In this document: positions 20,344 through 31,561 of the stretch, piece after piece | Position numbering within the stretch: the first letter of the stretch is position 1 | Layout: each line of letters starts with the position of its first letter | Source of the DNA: an uncultured bacterium | Lineage (GTDB): Bacteria; Patescibacteriota; Gracilibacteria; Absconditabacterales; Absconditicoccaceae | DNA: 34,833 bases | NCBI GenBank assembly: GCA_947170225.1 | Contig: CAMVSQ010000011.1 | Span: 1 to 34,833 of the forward strand | Reading direction: 5' to 3' | Made by a program: the position numbers and the translations under genes | The notes under the pieces: generated by a model | Databases searched by the model: none | What the model saw: only the letters and a program-made list of their open reading frames with translations | Told to the model about the DNA's origin: nothing

Positions 20344-21771
20344 ATGGAACAGTCAAAAAAAACAAATCACATCATGCTAATAGTCGCCCTATTTATCACA
20401 TGTTTCATCTTTTTCAGATACTGTATACCTGTATGATGATTTATCCTTACATTTATTTTACTTTGATTGATTTCGATCACCACCATATATCTACACAAAA
20501 ATTGACATTTCAACAAAAAACAAATCCCGTATATGATTTTTTTAATTTTATTGGCAATATCTTATTCCATATACACAAATCATGGACTAATATTTTTTCA
20601 AAATATTCTATTTTTACTAGTATTTCTTTACTATATACTCGTTGCATGCAAAACTAGGACAAACGATAAAATTGATGAAAATGCTATTTGAGACACCTTT
20701 TACCAATCCATACCAGCAATATGAAAAAAACCAAACATTTTTGAAAAAAAGCAAAATAACAATTGACTGATCATTTGACTGGTTTTATTCGTCCCAATTT
20801 TTGCCATAATTTTAGCATTACTATCCAAATCAAGTCTAGTTTTCAATTACTATTTGTGAAATATCTTGGACACAATACGGACAAACCTTTTTGTAGCTAT
20901 TATATCAATTCCTGCCACATTAGCTTTATTTAGGATAATTTTCAATAATTCAAACAAATTTCATTATGAACAAAAACAATCAGATTTTCAAAAACAAAAT
21001 ACATTATTCAAAATAATACTCAGTGTTTTTAGTATAATTTACATATTATTTATAATTTCTTCATATTTTGATATCACATGATTTGTACCAAAAGATGTTG
21101 CTCCAGCCACAATCGCAAACTATGCTCGTAGCGGATTTTTTGAATTATGTGTAGTTTCAATAATCAATATCTGAATCTTCATAGCTTCAAAAAAATTTAC
21201 AGACAGCGACAAAACAAACAAAATATTATTAAGCAGTATCTGAATATGTACGATATGAATTATATTTATCGCTTTGTTTAAAATGTACACCTACATCCAG
21301 ACACTGTGATTTACTCTCTTGAGATTCAATACTTCATTTTTTATGATATGCCTCTTGATTGCTGTAATATTGTCCACAATATGAATACGAAAAAAATTTA
21401 ATTATATCTGAATCAGCTTTTCAGCAATTGCTATATTATTTTTAGCATTGTGCTTTTTCAATGAAGAATGATTTATCACATCATACAATATAAATCAAGC
21501 TACAAACTGAAAAATAAAACTAGATGATACAGTGTTTGTTAGCGATATACAAGCATCAAAATATTACCCAAAAGACAACAAATTTGACCCAACTGATGAA
21601 CTAACTGTAGCTGCAATACGACATATGAAATATAATCATTGTCCAAACAAACAAAGGAGAAAAATCAACTATACACTAGATTATATTTGGTATCACCAAA
21701 ACATAGACGAATGCTGCAAATTGATAAAAGAACGAGACGAATACAATGAAAAAACCACAAACCGAGAATAA
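20344..21771 (+). CDS. Polytopic membrane protein (DUF4173/DUF4153-like)
   Basis: 475 residues with about a dozen hydrophobic helices, then a polar C-terminal tail of about 90 residues. Diagnostic blocks: VAPATIANYARSGFFELCVVSIIN and LFKMYTYIQTLGFTLLRFNTSFFM, which match the DUF4173 pattern (YARxGFFxL... and Y...YGLTxLRxY). DUF4173/DUF4153 proteins are uncharacterised inner-membrane proteins. The tail holds a cysteine pair motif (NIDECCKLIKER) and AIRHMKYNHCP. It follows the Gabija genes at 195 nt but shares no motif with defence proteins. The ATG is preceded by CCCCC rather than a ribosome-binding site. Confidence 0.75.
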
Positions 21772-21861
21772 AAAAATATTTACATTTTTCACTTGAATTT
21801 CCAAAAATTTTGTTTATTTACATATTTGAGGAAAATTATTTAATTTCTAATTTTTTTGACC

Positions 21862-23007
21862 ATGAAAATTATCATAGATGTAGCAAAATTAAACGATATC
21901 ATTGATATCAGCAGTAGATTCGTAGCCAAAAATGCCACACTACCAATTTTGCAAAACATTTATATGAAAGCATCTATCGACAATTTGGTTGTTAGAGCTA
22001 CAGATATGGAAAAATACATAGAAATTGAAGCTCCATGCGAAGTAAAACTGGAATGAGCAATTACAATCAATGCAAAAATGTTTTCTGATATCATCAAATC
22101 TATTGAAGATGCCCAAGTAGAAATTTCAGTAGACCAACAAAATCAGATCATGACCATCAAATCTGGAAAAGATAATTTTGAAATAGTTTGAATATCTGCA
22201 AGTGAATATGTAGCACTTCCAGATGTACCACAAGACAACAAAATCACATTGGATACTTTGTGACTTTCAAGCTGAATAGAAAAAGTAGAATATTCCGTGA
22301 CAGAAAAAAACTTTAGCCCAGTACTTACATGAATATTGATCAAATCAAAAGAAGAAACGGGGCAAAGAAAATTAGTTTTTGTAGGTACAGACTCTTTTAG
22401 GCTTACAGAATTCAAAGCAAACTCCACAATAGTTTGAGACGACTTTTCTCTAATCATACCAAAAACATCAATTTTGGATATCAAAAAAATATCTGATTAT
22501 GCCCAAGAAAAATGAACAGAAAATGTAAATGTAAAATACTCTGCAAATTTGATAGCTTTTGATTTTGACATAGAAGGGATGAAAATATTAGCTACAAGCC
22601 TATTGATTCAATGAAATTTCCCAGATTATGAAAGAGAAGAAGTAATGCCTACAAAATTTAACACAACTTTAATAATGGACAAAGATGACTGTGAAAAAGC
22701 AATCAAAAAAATATGAATTTTGACCAGAGATATAAATAATTTCATCCAAATAGAAGTAAATGATTGAGAAGCATCTGTATCTTCATGAAAAACCGATAAA
22801 TGAACTTGAAAAACAAATATACCTGTTTTGGTTGAATGAGAACCAGTATCTTTTGGTATAAATGGTAGATACATCACAGATTTTATTAGGACAATGGATA
22901 CTCAAGAAATAGTTTTCAATATCGTAGATAATCAAAAACCATTGATTATCCAAAACAAAAATGACACAAATTACAATTGCGTTATCAGACCTTTAATAAA
23001 CTGATAA
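21862..23007 (+). CDS. dnaN: DNA polymerase III beta sliding clamp
   Basis: 381 residues, the normal clamp length. The three clamp domains can be followed: MKIIIDVAKLNDIIDISSRFVAKNATLPILQNI, then FVGTDSFRLTEFKANS (compare ATDxHRLA), then LLIQGNFPDYEREEVMPTKF and the C-terminal RYITDFIRTMD with VIRPLI. The clamp holds polymerases and repair enzymes on DNA; the hydrophobic pocket should accept motifs such as the QTSLF tail of the exonuclease at 10869. A TTG 6 nt upstream is in frame, but the ATG fits the family N-terminus. Last codons are AAC TGA TAA, so a TGA-Gly immediately precedes the stop. Confidence 0.95.
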
Positions 23008-23108
23008 AATACTTACACATATGTTTCAAAAACAAAAAATATGCTTTTTCATTTGAAAATTTGGCAAATTTTTGTAGTATAAATTAAGTTTACCTCAAAT
23101 AAAACACT

Positions 23109-23750
23109 ATGAAAAAAAATAAATGATTCACATTATTGGAATTAGTAATGGTTATTGCGATAATTAGTATAGTATCTGTTTCAATACTAAATATGAGAAA
23201 TACCAGACAAGACAATACAGAAAGAGATGCAGTAAATATCATACACAAAGAAATGGACAGACATCTAAAAGATTTTCAAAGAAATAAAGTATGGATAGAC
23301 TCAGACAAGATTGACCATGAAATCAATTATTTCCATCTAAATTTCTTTTCCACAAACAGAGAAACTCAAGATACACTTTCTGTAGGAAATTTGTACATAT
23401 ACGATAATACATGACATTTTGATGCTACTACACTAATTTCATGACAAAAATATTCTGCATTTCAATATATAAAATGAGCAGAAAAATATTTTTTCAGCAT
23501 ACAATGAAATCAGCTATACCCAGTTTTAATCTCCGATAAATGACATATTTTTTCTTGAAGTATTGATGATGCTGTAGCATGAAATGAATTAGAATGAACT
23601 AATTTATCAACATACAACCTCGTAATATGTGCATGACAATCCAAAAACAATCAAAGGCCAATATGACAAATAACCATAAATGCAATTTCCAAAACATCCA
23701 AATTAGAACGATGCAATAGCAACTGAATAAATTGTTGACCATGTAATTAA
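23109..23750 (+). CDS. Type IV pilin-like (prepilin) protein
   Basis: 213 residues. The class III signal is KNKGFTLLELVMVIAIISIV: a short basic leader, Gly at -1, Phe at +1, Glu at +5 and a long hydrophobic helix. Prepilin peptidase should cut after the Gly, which is encoded by TGA. The C-terminal domain is beta-rich (FFSTNRETQDTLSVGNLYIYDNTG, YFFSIQGNQLYPVLISDKGHIFSGSIDDA) and ends with ERCNSNGINCGPCN, cysteines probably in disulfides. It could be a minor or major pilin, or a pseudopilin. No assembly genes are in the window. It lies 101 nt downstream of dnaN. Confidence 0.88.
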
Positions 23751-23755
23751 AAATT

Positions 23756-24583
23756 ATGAAAGACTCAAAACTACTATTTTACGAAATTATGAAATATCCC
23801 ATACCAAATGAATCTGGATTTTTTGAATATTGAGCTAAAAAAGAAAATAAACAAAAATATCAAAATAATCAAAACTTTTCTCGAAATAAAAAAAATCAGT
23901 ATATAGACGAATTTATCACAAAAATAAATAAATTTTGAAAACTATACAAATCAATACCTTTTGTTTCCGAAATATTTTTATGCAATTCTATCACTTTCAA
24001 TTCTCTAAAAGAGGAGTCAGATATTGATATTTTTATCATCACGAAAAAAAACAAATTGCGAAGAGCTAGATTTTTCAGTTTTTTATTTTTCATTCTAACA
24101 TGACTAAAAAGAAATAAAACAAATAAAAAACAAAAAATTTGTCTCTCTTTTTATGTCTGTGAAGACAACAAAAACTTATATCCCATAATGATAAACAAAA
24201 GTGATGTTTATTTGGGATATCGATTAGCACATCTTGTACCACTATACCAAGAGAATCCAAACAACGACTGAATATTTCTCTCAAATCCACGATTTTCTGC
24301 TATTTTTCCAAATCATCCACAAAAATATTGTATCAATATTTGAACAAATTTGTTCACATGAAAATCAATATCAAAAAAAATACTAGAATTTTTATTCTGA
24401 TGAATATTTTGAAAAATTTTTGAAAAAATTATAAAATTTATACGAAAACCAATATTAAAATACAAAATAAAAAAATTATGAGAAAAATGAAAATGAATTA
24501 TAGTAAACGACAAAATGCTAAAATTTTATGACGACAAAAGATACCAAATTTCCTCTATTTTCACACTCGCACAAAAACAATAA
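23756..24583 (+). CDS. Nucleotidyltransferase-superfamily protein
   Basis: 275 residues. The core PFVSEIFLCNSITFNSLKEESDIDIFIITKK matches the Pol-beta-like nucleotidyltransferase fold, with the two metal-binding aspartates in SDIDIF. The usual Gly of the GS motif is Asn here (CNSITFNS), so activity is uncertain. The rest contains KICLSFYVCEDNKNLYPIM, SDVYLGYRLAHLVPLYQEN and a long basic C-terminal region. Similar proteins are common in candidate-phyla genomes and of unknown target. The start is 5 nt after the pilin stop, so the two are probably co-transcribed. Confidence 0.72.
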
Positions 24584-24812
24584 ACAGAGATTTCCTCAAA
24601 AGAAAATTCACGATAACCAAAAGTTATATATTAAATTTTTAGTCAAATTCCATATTGGCTAGTATTGATAACCAAAATATATCACAACAATCAAAAAACA
24701 AATTGCTTTTAATTCTTTTTTCATTAAACAGAAAATTGTAAATAAAATAATTTGTAGAATGAAACAAAAAATCTCGTAGGTAAAACTTTTAATTTTTTAT
24801 TTTCATAAAAAT

Positions 24813-25994
24813 ATGAAAGATATAAAAGCCATTTTCGACATCGGTAACGACTCAATCAAGGCTGTAGTATTTGCAGATGATGAATGAAAAAATACAATCC
24901 TAGCAAAACACATAGAGCCAACACACTGAATGCGTAAAGGAAAAATTTTGGATTCTGAAGCATTCACAAAAAGTATAAACAACATTATAGAAAATTTTGT
25001 AAAGAAATTATGATGAGATTTTATTGATGAAGTTTTTGTTTGAATTTCACATCCAGATAGTATTGTAAAAAGAATTTCTGAACAAAAAAGAATTATGGAT
25101 CCTGAAATTACTGAAAACGATGTAGAACATTTATCCAAAGTAATCGCTGATGTAGCCGTGGAAAATAATATGGAAACAATCAAAATTGTTCCAGTTCATC
25201 GAATTATTGACGATACAAGAAAAGAAAAAGATCCAATAGGACTAAAATGAAAAAGATTGGAATTGATTGCAGATGCCTTTATGATACCCAAAAGCATGTA
25301 TAATTGAATTTTAGAGGCCTTTGATAATGTTTGATTATCAATATCAGATATTATACCAAATATACTGTCTGCAAGCGAATTAATTTTGGATTATGACCGC
25401 AAGGATCTTGGAACTGTACTAATCGATATATGAAAAAATCAGACAAGTTATACAATATTTGAAGATGGCTATGCACTATGATATTGAACAATACCAAACT
25501 GATGAGAAGATGTGACAAAAGATGTATCAATATGAATGCAAATAGATATAAAAGATGCTGAAGAGATAAAAAAGACACATTGAACCGCAATTTCAAACAA
25601 AAAACCATCTGATAACGATCAGTTAGATACATTATTTCTGACAGAAATCATATCATCCAGATACGAAGAAATATTTGAAAAAATAAACAAACATCTCAAA
25701 ATTTTAGACAGAGACTGAAGACTTCCATGATGAGTAATACTAATATGATGATGAGCAAAAATGCCAAATTTAGATTTATTATCAAAAGATATCTTTAAGT
25801 TAGCAACCTTTTACGGAAAAGATACACAACTAAATCTATGAGATATATCAAACAATATTCAATTCTCAAATGTATTATGAACATTTGTTTGGTCAAACAA
25901 ATATCAAGATGGTAGAAAATGATGAGGCTGAATAAACTTAGACATAAAAAAAATATGATGAAAAATAACAGACTTTTTCAAAAACTTATTCTAG
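24813..25994 (+). CDS. ftsA: Cell-division protein FtsA
   Basis: 393 residues. Actin-fold nucleotide-binding blocks: KAIFDIGNDSIKAVVF (phosphate 1), TVLIDIGKNQTSYTIFEDG (phosphate 2) and GGVILIGGGAKMPNLDLL (adenosine). The 1C subdomain specific to FtsA occupies about 80-170. The protein ends in GKITDFFKNLF, the amphipathic membrane-targeting helix. FtsA tethers FtsZ to the membrane. Runs of TGA make glycine strings, for example ILIGGGAK and KGGGGIN. It directly precedes ftsZ at 42 nt, the classic order, although no other dcw genes are nearby. Confidence 0.94.
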
Positions 25995-26036
25995 CACATT
26001 TGTGCAAAACATTTACCTTGTAATTATAAAATTAAA

Positions 26037-27248
26037 ATGGTTATCAACGAAGTAAAACCTGAATTTATACCAGGAGCAAAAATCAAAGTTTTGTGAATTG
26101 GTTGATGTGGAAACAAAGCTGTAAATAGGATGATCAGCGAATGACTACAATGAGTAGAATTTGTAGCTATAAATACAGATGCACAAGATTTAGCATGAAG
26201 TTTGGCTGACAAAAAAATCAATATCTGACTAAATTTGACTAAATGATTGTGAGCAGGAGCAAACCCTGAAATCGGTAGAAAAGCAGCTGAAGAAAGCGAA
26301 GCTGATATCAAAAATATGTTGCAAGACACGGATATGGCATTTATCACAGTATGAATGTGATGATGAACATGAACTTGAGCAGGACCAGTAATTGCAAATA
26401 TAGCAAAAGAAATGTGAATTTTGACCATATGAGTTGTGACAAAACCTTTTGAATTTGAAGGTAAAAAAAGAAAATTAAACTCTGAAGAATGATTAGCAAA
26501 AATCAAATGAGCAGTAGACACTTTGATCGTAATTCCAAACGAAAAAATATTTAATGTTATCGACAAAAAAACTACATTTAAACAAGCATTTTTGATGATA
26601 GATCAAATACTTTATTCTGGAATCAAAGGAATATCAGACTTAATCATAAAACCAGGTGACATCAATATCGATTTCGCCGATATCAAAGCTGTAATGCAAA
26701 ATTCATGAAATGCCTTGCTTGGTATCTGATATGGAGCAGGAGAAAAAAGAGCAGTAGATGCTGCAAGAAAAGCAATCGACAATCCATTGATGGAGACAAA
26801 TTTAGACAAAGCAAAAAGCATTATATTTGCTGTATCAGGATGATCAGATTTGACTCCTACAGAAGTGCAAGAAGCTGCAAGCATCATCGAAGAAATTATT
26901 GATGACGATGTAAATATGATATGGTGAATGTCTTTTGACGAAACAATGGAAGATGAAGTTCAAGTGACAATTATTGCAACATGATTTGAAGAACAAAGCT
27001 CTGAACCTGCACACAAAAAAATTTGATACGATGAACTATGAAGACCAAATGCTGAAAAATCAAATTATAGGCCTATGAAACAAAGTCAAGGATTTATTGA
27101 AAGGATAGTAAGCAGAGGAGTTGAAGAATCTCAACCTGAACCAAAAAATGAAAATAATGATTTCTTTAACGGAAATAAAATTCAAGACAATATAGACGAC
27201 GAAACCCCAGCCTTCATTAGAAAAAGATTAAACAACAACGAAAATTAA
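26037..27248 (+). CDS. ftsZ: Cell-division protein FtsZ
   Basis: 403 residues. N-terminal KVLGIGGCGNKAVNRM, then EFVAINTDAQDL, the tubulin signature GMGGGTGTGAGPVIA, VVTKPFEFEGKKR, and the T7 loop DFADIKAVM. The conserved C-terminal peptide is DDETPAFIRKRL, the site that binds FtsA. A spacer of about 60 residues separates the GTPase core from this tail. Almost every glycine of the tubulin signature is encoded by TGA, the clearest single proof of UGA-Gly decoding in this window. Ends in TAA. Confidence 0.97.
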
Positions 27249-27278
27249 TTTTATAAATTTAGTGTAAGTATTGGGGTT

Positions 27279-27471
27279 CATGCAATTTCACTGCAAGCTA
27301 CTCAAGTCAGTCCATAAATATTTATTCGTAACGACAGCGAACGAGCCATCCTTGAGCGAGTGAGCTTCGTAGTCAATATGCTTGAATGTAATACTGAACA
27401 TTACTTGCTGAAATTGGCATGCCGGATTGAGAGTCTTTTTAGCCACTTTTGTGACTCTGGACAAAAGTGGC
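27279..27471. repeat. Structured dispersed repeat, copy 2
   Basis: Close relative of 3130-3318, in the same orientation. The first part (27279-27423) shares long identical runs with copy 1, such as CATGCAATTTCACTGCAAGC and GCGAGTGAGCTTCGTA, and the same terminal inverted repeats. The second part keeps the interleaved arms but with changed bases on both sides. AGAGTC (27430-27435) pairs with GACTCT (27453-27458), and GCCACTTTTG (27442-27451) pairs with CAAAAGTGGC (27462-27471). It occupies most of the 360-nt gap between ftsZ and the epsilon-like gene. The rest of that gap (27472-27608) is plain AT-rich DNA except for a short GC patch (CCGCCGGAGGC). Confidence 0.85.
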
Positions 27472-27608
27472 CCGCCGGAGGCAAAAAGAAGCTATAAAAT
27501 TAAAATATAATATTTATCAAAATTTCAAAAAAAGTTTTGAATATTAAGATAAAATTATTATGCTAATGTTGATACTAATAGTTTTGAAATTTATAACAAA
27601 AATAAATT

Positions 27609-28046
27609 ATGCATTTAAAAATTTCAAGTCCAGAGAAAATAATATTTGAAGGCGAAATTCATAAAATAATTTTACCTACAGAACTTGGTGACATCATAAT
27701 CAAACCTTGACAAAAACCAATGGTAATGCCACTAAAACCTGGTATAATTACAATTTCTGCCAAAGGAAAAATAAAAGAAAAAGACTTTGTATTTTCAAAT
27801 GAGTCAATATCTATAAGTATCTCCAAATGAATGGCTTTTGTAAATGAGGATTTAGTAAAAATCGCTACAACTGTAGCTACTACAAAAATATCACAAGATG
27901 AAAAGCAGTTAAAAGATAAAAAAATGAAATTAGAAAAAGAAATCAGAGAATTGAGAAAAAAGGGGAGTCTGGAAGAGATAGAAAATTCGCTGATAAAACT
28001 TGAAAAAGTAAATGCAGACCTAAAATTACACGCAATCAACAAATAA
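27609..28046 (+). CDS. ATP synthase epsilon-subunit-like protein (orphan)
   Basis: 145 residues, the usual size of AtpC. The N-terminal beta-sandwich pattern fits: LKISSPEKIIFEGEIHKIILPTELGDIIIKPGQKPMVMPLKPG, compared with the VxxPExxlfxGeAxxVxlPtxxGexgILpgHaPlvt pattern. The C-terminus is a Lys/Glu-rich helical hairpin (about 95-143), as in epsilon. No other ATP synthase subunits are nearby. The protein could serve an ATP synthase encoded elsewhere or be a lone epsilon-like domain with another role. Only two in-frame TGA codons. A hairpin terminator lies 5 nt after the stop. Confidence 0.72.
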
Positions 28047-28050
28047 TACA

Positions 28051-28078
28051 AAAAAAATCGACAATTGTCGATTTTTTT
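28051..28078. terminator. Bidirectional rho-independent terminator
   Basis: A palindrome, ATCGACAATTGTCGAT, is flanked by an A run on the left and a T run on the right, so it can end transcription from both the epsilon-like gene (+) and the OLD-like gene (-), whose stop is at 28097. Confidence 0.88.
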
Positions 28079-28096
28079 ATAACTATTCAAAAAAAT

Positions 28097-30061
28097 TTAT
28101 TCAAATATTTTTCTTACAATTTCTTCAAATTCTTCTCTATAAGGAATCATTTTTTTATCATGTAGTCGATAATAAAATCCATGATTACAAAAATTTATAG
28201 TCGGTTCCAATCATTTCTTTTCCAAAGCTAAATATGTTTCCAAATCTCATTTTTTCATAATAAAAATTCATCTATCATAAAACGATTTTATTTTTGAAAT
28301 GATATATTTGTATCTATGCGGATAATCTTTTTTAATTATTGAAATAATTCTAGTATAAAATTTTTGCTTATTTATTTGCTCCATAGAATACTGATTTTTT
28401 GCCAATTTGATATATTCAGACATTTCTTGTGGTGTCACAATACTATTTTCTATCGTATTGTCCCAATCTCAAATAAAATATCATTTAATACCAAATTTAT
28501 TCAAAAATCTAGTCCATTTCCTATAACTTCATTTTCCATTGATATTTAATATTTCATAATCTTCAAATTTTCACTCAAATTCTGGCTGTTTAGACAAAAA
28601 ATTCATATAAAATTTCCAAAAATATTCATCAGTTTCTCATTCTACCATAATAATTTTGTTTATAAAAAATACTTTTGAAATATTTTCAAATTTTAAAATA
28701 TGGATCAACGAACTCTCTGAATCACGAATTCATTCAACAGGGTAGTTGATAGTAGTTTTTCAATCAATTAAACTAAATTTATACACATTGTGTATACTTT
28801 GTTCATCCACCAAAAGCGGAGAATGAGTTGCACAAATAAATTGCATATTCAATTTTTTTCAAATTTCTTTCAGCGTATCTACCAGCTTTTTCAACATATA
28901 AGGATGTAAATGCAATTCCAATTCATCTATTATAAACAAACCATTTGATAAATCATATCAAAACAAAACAAACAAAATCATAACTATTGATTTTTCTCCT
29001 GAACTCAATTTATCAAATGAAAGAGTCACTCATTCAGGATTTTTAAATACAATATAAATTACTTCATCCAATCAAACATCCAAATCCATAGTAAATCAAA
29101 GCATAGATTTAACATATTTCGCCAAATCTTTAAACAACGATAAATTTTTTATAAGATTTACTTTTTCATCAATTGAAACATCTCAAATATTTTTTCATAT
29201 TGCATGATATTGATCTCTAATATTTTTCAAAAGTTTGATAACAAACAAATCATATCCAATAGATACCGAACTAAATTTATCTTTATTGTGCATATCTATA
29301 TTTTGACTCCTATTTGAGATTGAATCTATAACCAGTGGATTTACATTTATTTGTGTATACAAAAACGGCCTTTCAGATTTCAAAAAAGCAAAAGTATTTT
29401 TTAAAGCATGCAATTTTTTTTGATCTGGCCTCCTCACAAAATCATTAAAAATATTGATACAAATCTGGATCAATCACATATTTTGTATATAAAACAAAAT
29501 ATATTTCATAGATGGTGATAAATTTTCTTCATTTAGTATTGTAATATCTCCTGTTTTTGTATTTACATTAAACTCCAAAAAAATTTCATTATTTAGCAAA
29601 AAATTTTGATCCTGATAGGGATAAAATTCCACATCCAAAGACGAATATTTCTTGATAATATTATTTAATATTTCATAATTTTTTGATACAAAATTCATAT
29701 TTTCAAAATCATACTGGCTTAATTTCAACGAAATATAAACTTTTGATAATTTTCACAAAGAAGAAGCATGCTTATAAAATTTTTTTGGTCTAATCAATTC
29801 TTTTACAATCACATTTTTTAAATAATTTTCATCTCAAGATTCCAAAAATGATCTGTCATAACGATACTGTTTGATCAATCCAACCCTAAAAATTTGATTT
29901 ATTATATCCAAAAAAGTACTTTTTCCAGATCAATTTGGTCAAATCAATATGTTTAAATTATTTCTCTCTTTCGTATCAAAAATAACTCATTGTTTATCTC
30001 AAAAATGCCTTATATAAGGGAATGTGGATATATTTGATATTTTTATCTGCGAAATCTTCAT
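28097..30061 (-). CDS. Solitary OLD-family ATPase/TOPRIM nuclease
   Basis: 654 residues. ATPase: Walker A GPNGSGKS (41-48), ABC signature LSSGEKS (352-358), Walker B and following GLFIIDELELHLHP (374-387), H-loop ATHSP (411-415). TOPRIM: IMVEGETDE (E474 region), FIGDWDN (D532, D534) and KKGDLETYL. The order and length fit OLD nucleases, but no helicase is adjacent, so it resembles class 1 OLD rather than Gabija. OLD proteins are known from phage P2 interference and other defences. It is less close to the 16521 protein than a duplicate would be: the middle region differs throughout. It lies 132 nt downstream of the VanW-like gene. Confidence 0.85.
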
Positions 30062-30193
30062 AAAATCCAAATCAATTTATCAAAATAAAATACAACACTA
30101 TTATACACAAAAACACTAAATTTTGCAAATTTTCAAAAACAAAAGATTTGACATTTTTCGTTATTGGTTTTCAATTACTTTTTTGCAAATCAA

Positions 30194-31285
30194 TTATGCT
30201 TTTCCTCCATATATAGTGGAATAAACTGAATCAAATTGGTACGATCAAATCAACAATCAATAATTATCATAAATTTGCTTAAATAGGGAAGAACGATATC
30301 AATTTACATTTTTTATAATTCAAACATAATTATTTATTTGTGTTGGTACAATTCAAACCAAATAAATATAATTTCATTTTTCATATGTTTTAAAAAATAC
30401 AGAATTATCAAAATCGTTGCGAATAACAAATTTTTTTGAATTTTCATACATTGCAGCATCATCTCACATAATATTTGCTCAATAATACAGCGATCGCCAT
30501 TTTTCATGCCCAGCTCTATCCAAAACTGTCAAATCTGGCATAATCAACGATAATCTAAATAACTGCGAACTTGCCCCACACGATCATCCATAAAAAAGAA
30601 AATATTTTGTACTTTGTCATCTACACGAACGAGGATCATTTGAAATTAAAGCATTTAAATCCAAAACTTCTCAAGGTTTCAATTCTTTTCAATTTAGCTT
30701 TCAAATCGCCAATTTATAATTTGTCAAAGAACATGGTCATCTATTAGCTAAATTTGTTGGCACTACATAAAAAGAGTAATCCTCAAACATCAATCTAGCT
30801 AATACATAATTATCTATTTTTACCATTTTGCCATTTTCAGCTAAATACAATAAGGCAATTTTTTCATAAATCGATCATCTATATTTTAAATATTCATCAA
30901 AAATTGAATAAGAAAAACTAGGTTTTGTGGGCTTATAAACAAAATTATATGAATCTTGCTGATACATATCATAAAACATATTCAAATTTTGTACCAAATA
31001 ATCTAATGATTTATCAACAGATAAATATTGAATATCTTTCACAAAACAGACAGGAGAAATATAAGAATAATTTTCATAATTTTGTACTATACATTTTCAA
31101 TTTTCCATCTGTTCAATCCTATCAAAATAGGATAAAAAATTGGTTTTTAATTTCAAATTTTCCACAATTTTTATATCATCCAAAAAATTTTGAAATTCAT
31201 AAATATCATTTGCAAAAGTTATTTGCAGTGACGCAACAAAAATGCCAAATGATATAACTATTTTAAAAAAAATTTTCAAATTCAC
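30194..31285 (-). CDS. Exported VanW-like protein
   Basis: 363 residues. A GTG start is chosen because a TAA lies a few codons upstream in frame and no ATG precedes the signal peptide (NLKIFFKIVISFGIFVASLQITFA, cleavage near FA-ND). The core KPGEVLDLNALIS, YFLFYGGSCGASSQLFRLSLIMPDLTVLDRAGHEKW and GDDAAMYENSKKFVIRN matches the VanW-like domain, in which a Gly-rich cysteine motif and RxxH are conserved. VanW-like proteins are secreted or wall-associated and of unknown chemistry. Several cysteines could form disulfides. Confidence 0.82.
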
Positions 31286-31527
31286 GATACAAAATATAAA
31301 TTATCCTCCATCTGCCATAAACTGACAGCTAACATAATTATATACAAAAAATAAAAAAAATGCAAATTTTGAGACATATTATCATGTAATAATCAAAATA
31401 AAAATAATTTCATAAAAAAAATAACAATTTTTTCAAAAAAAATAAAAAAAAGTATCCATTTTTTATGTCGTTTTTGAAATATCAATTTATATCTATCAAA
31501 ATTCAATCAAAAAAAGTCCTCAAAAAT
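31286..31527. other. AT-rich spacer upstream of the candidate RNA
   Basis: About 240 nt of very A-rich DNA between the VanW-like start and the promoter at 31528. No ORF, hairpin or repeat stands out. It must hold the promoter of the VanW-like gene, but no clear boxes were seen. Confidence 0.3.
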
Positions 31528-31555
31528 TTGACAAATAAAATTTTCTGATTATAAT
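31528..31555 (+). promoter_or_regulatory. Strong promoter of the candidate structured RNA
   Basis: TTGACA at 31528-31533, 16-nt spacer, TATAAT at 31550-31555: perfect boxes. Transcription would begin near 31562, at the first hairpin. Nearly the same block drives the SLH gene (5112-5139). Confidence 0.8.
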
Positions 31556-31561
31556 ATATAT

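Noticed and set aside
26024-26566. 180-codon minus-strand frame opposite ftsZ, and other long minus frames at 22143, 24803 and 26612
   Set aside because: They are mirror frames of dnaN, ftsA and ftsZ, whose families are certain.
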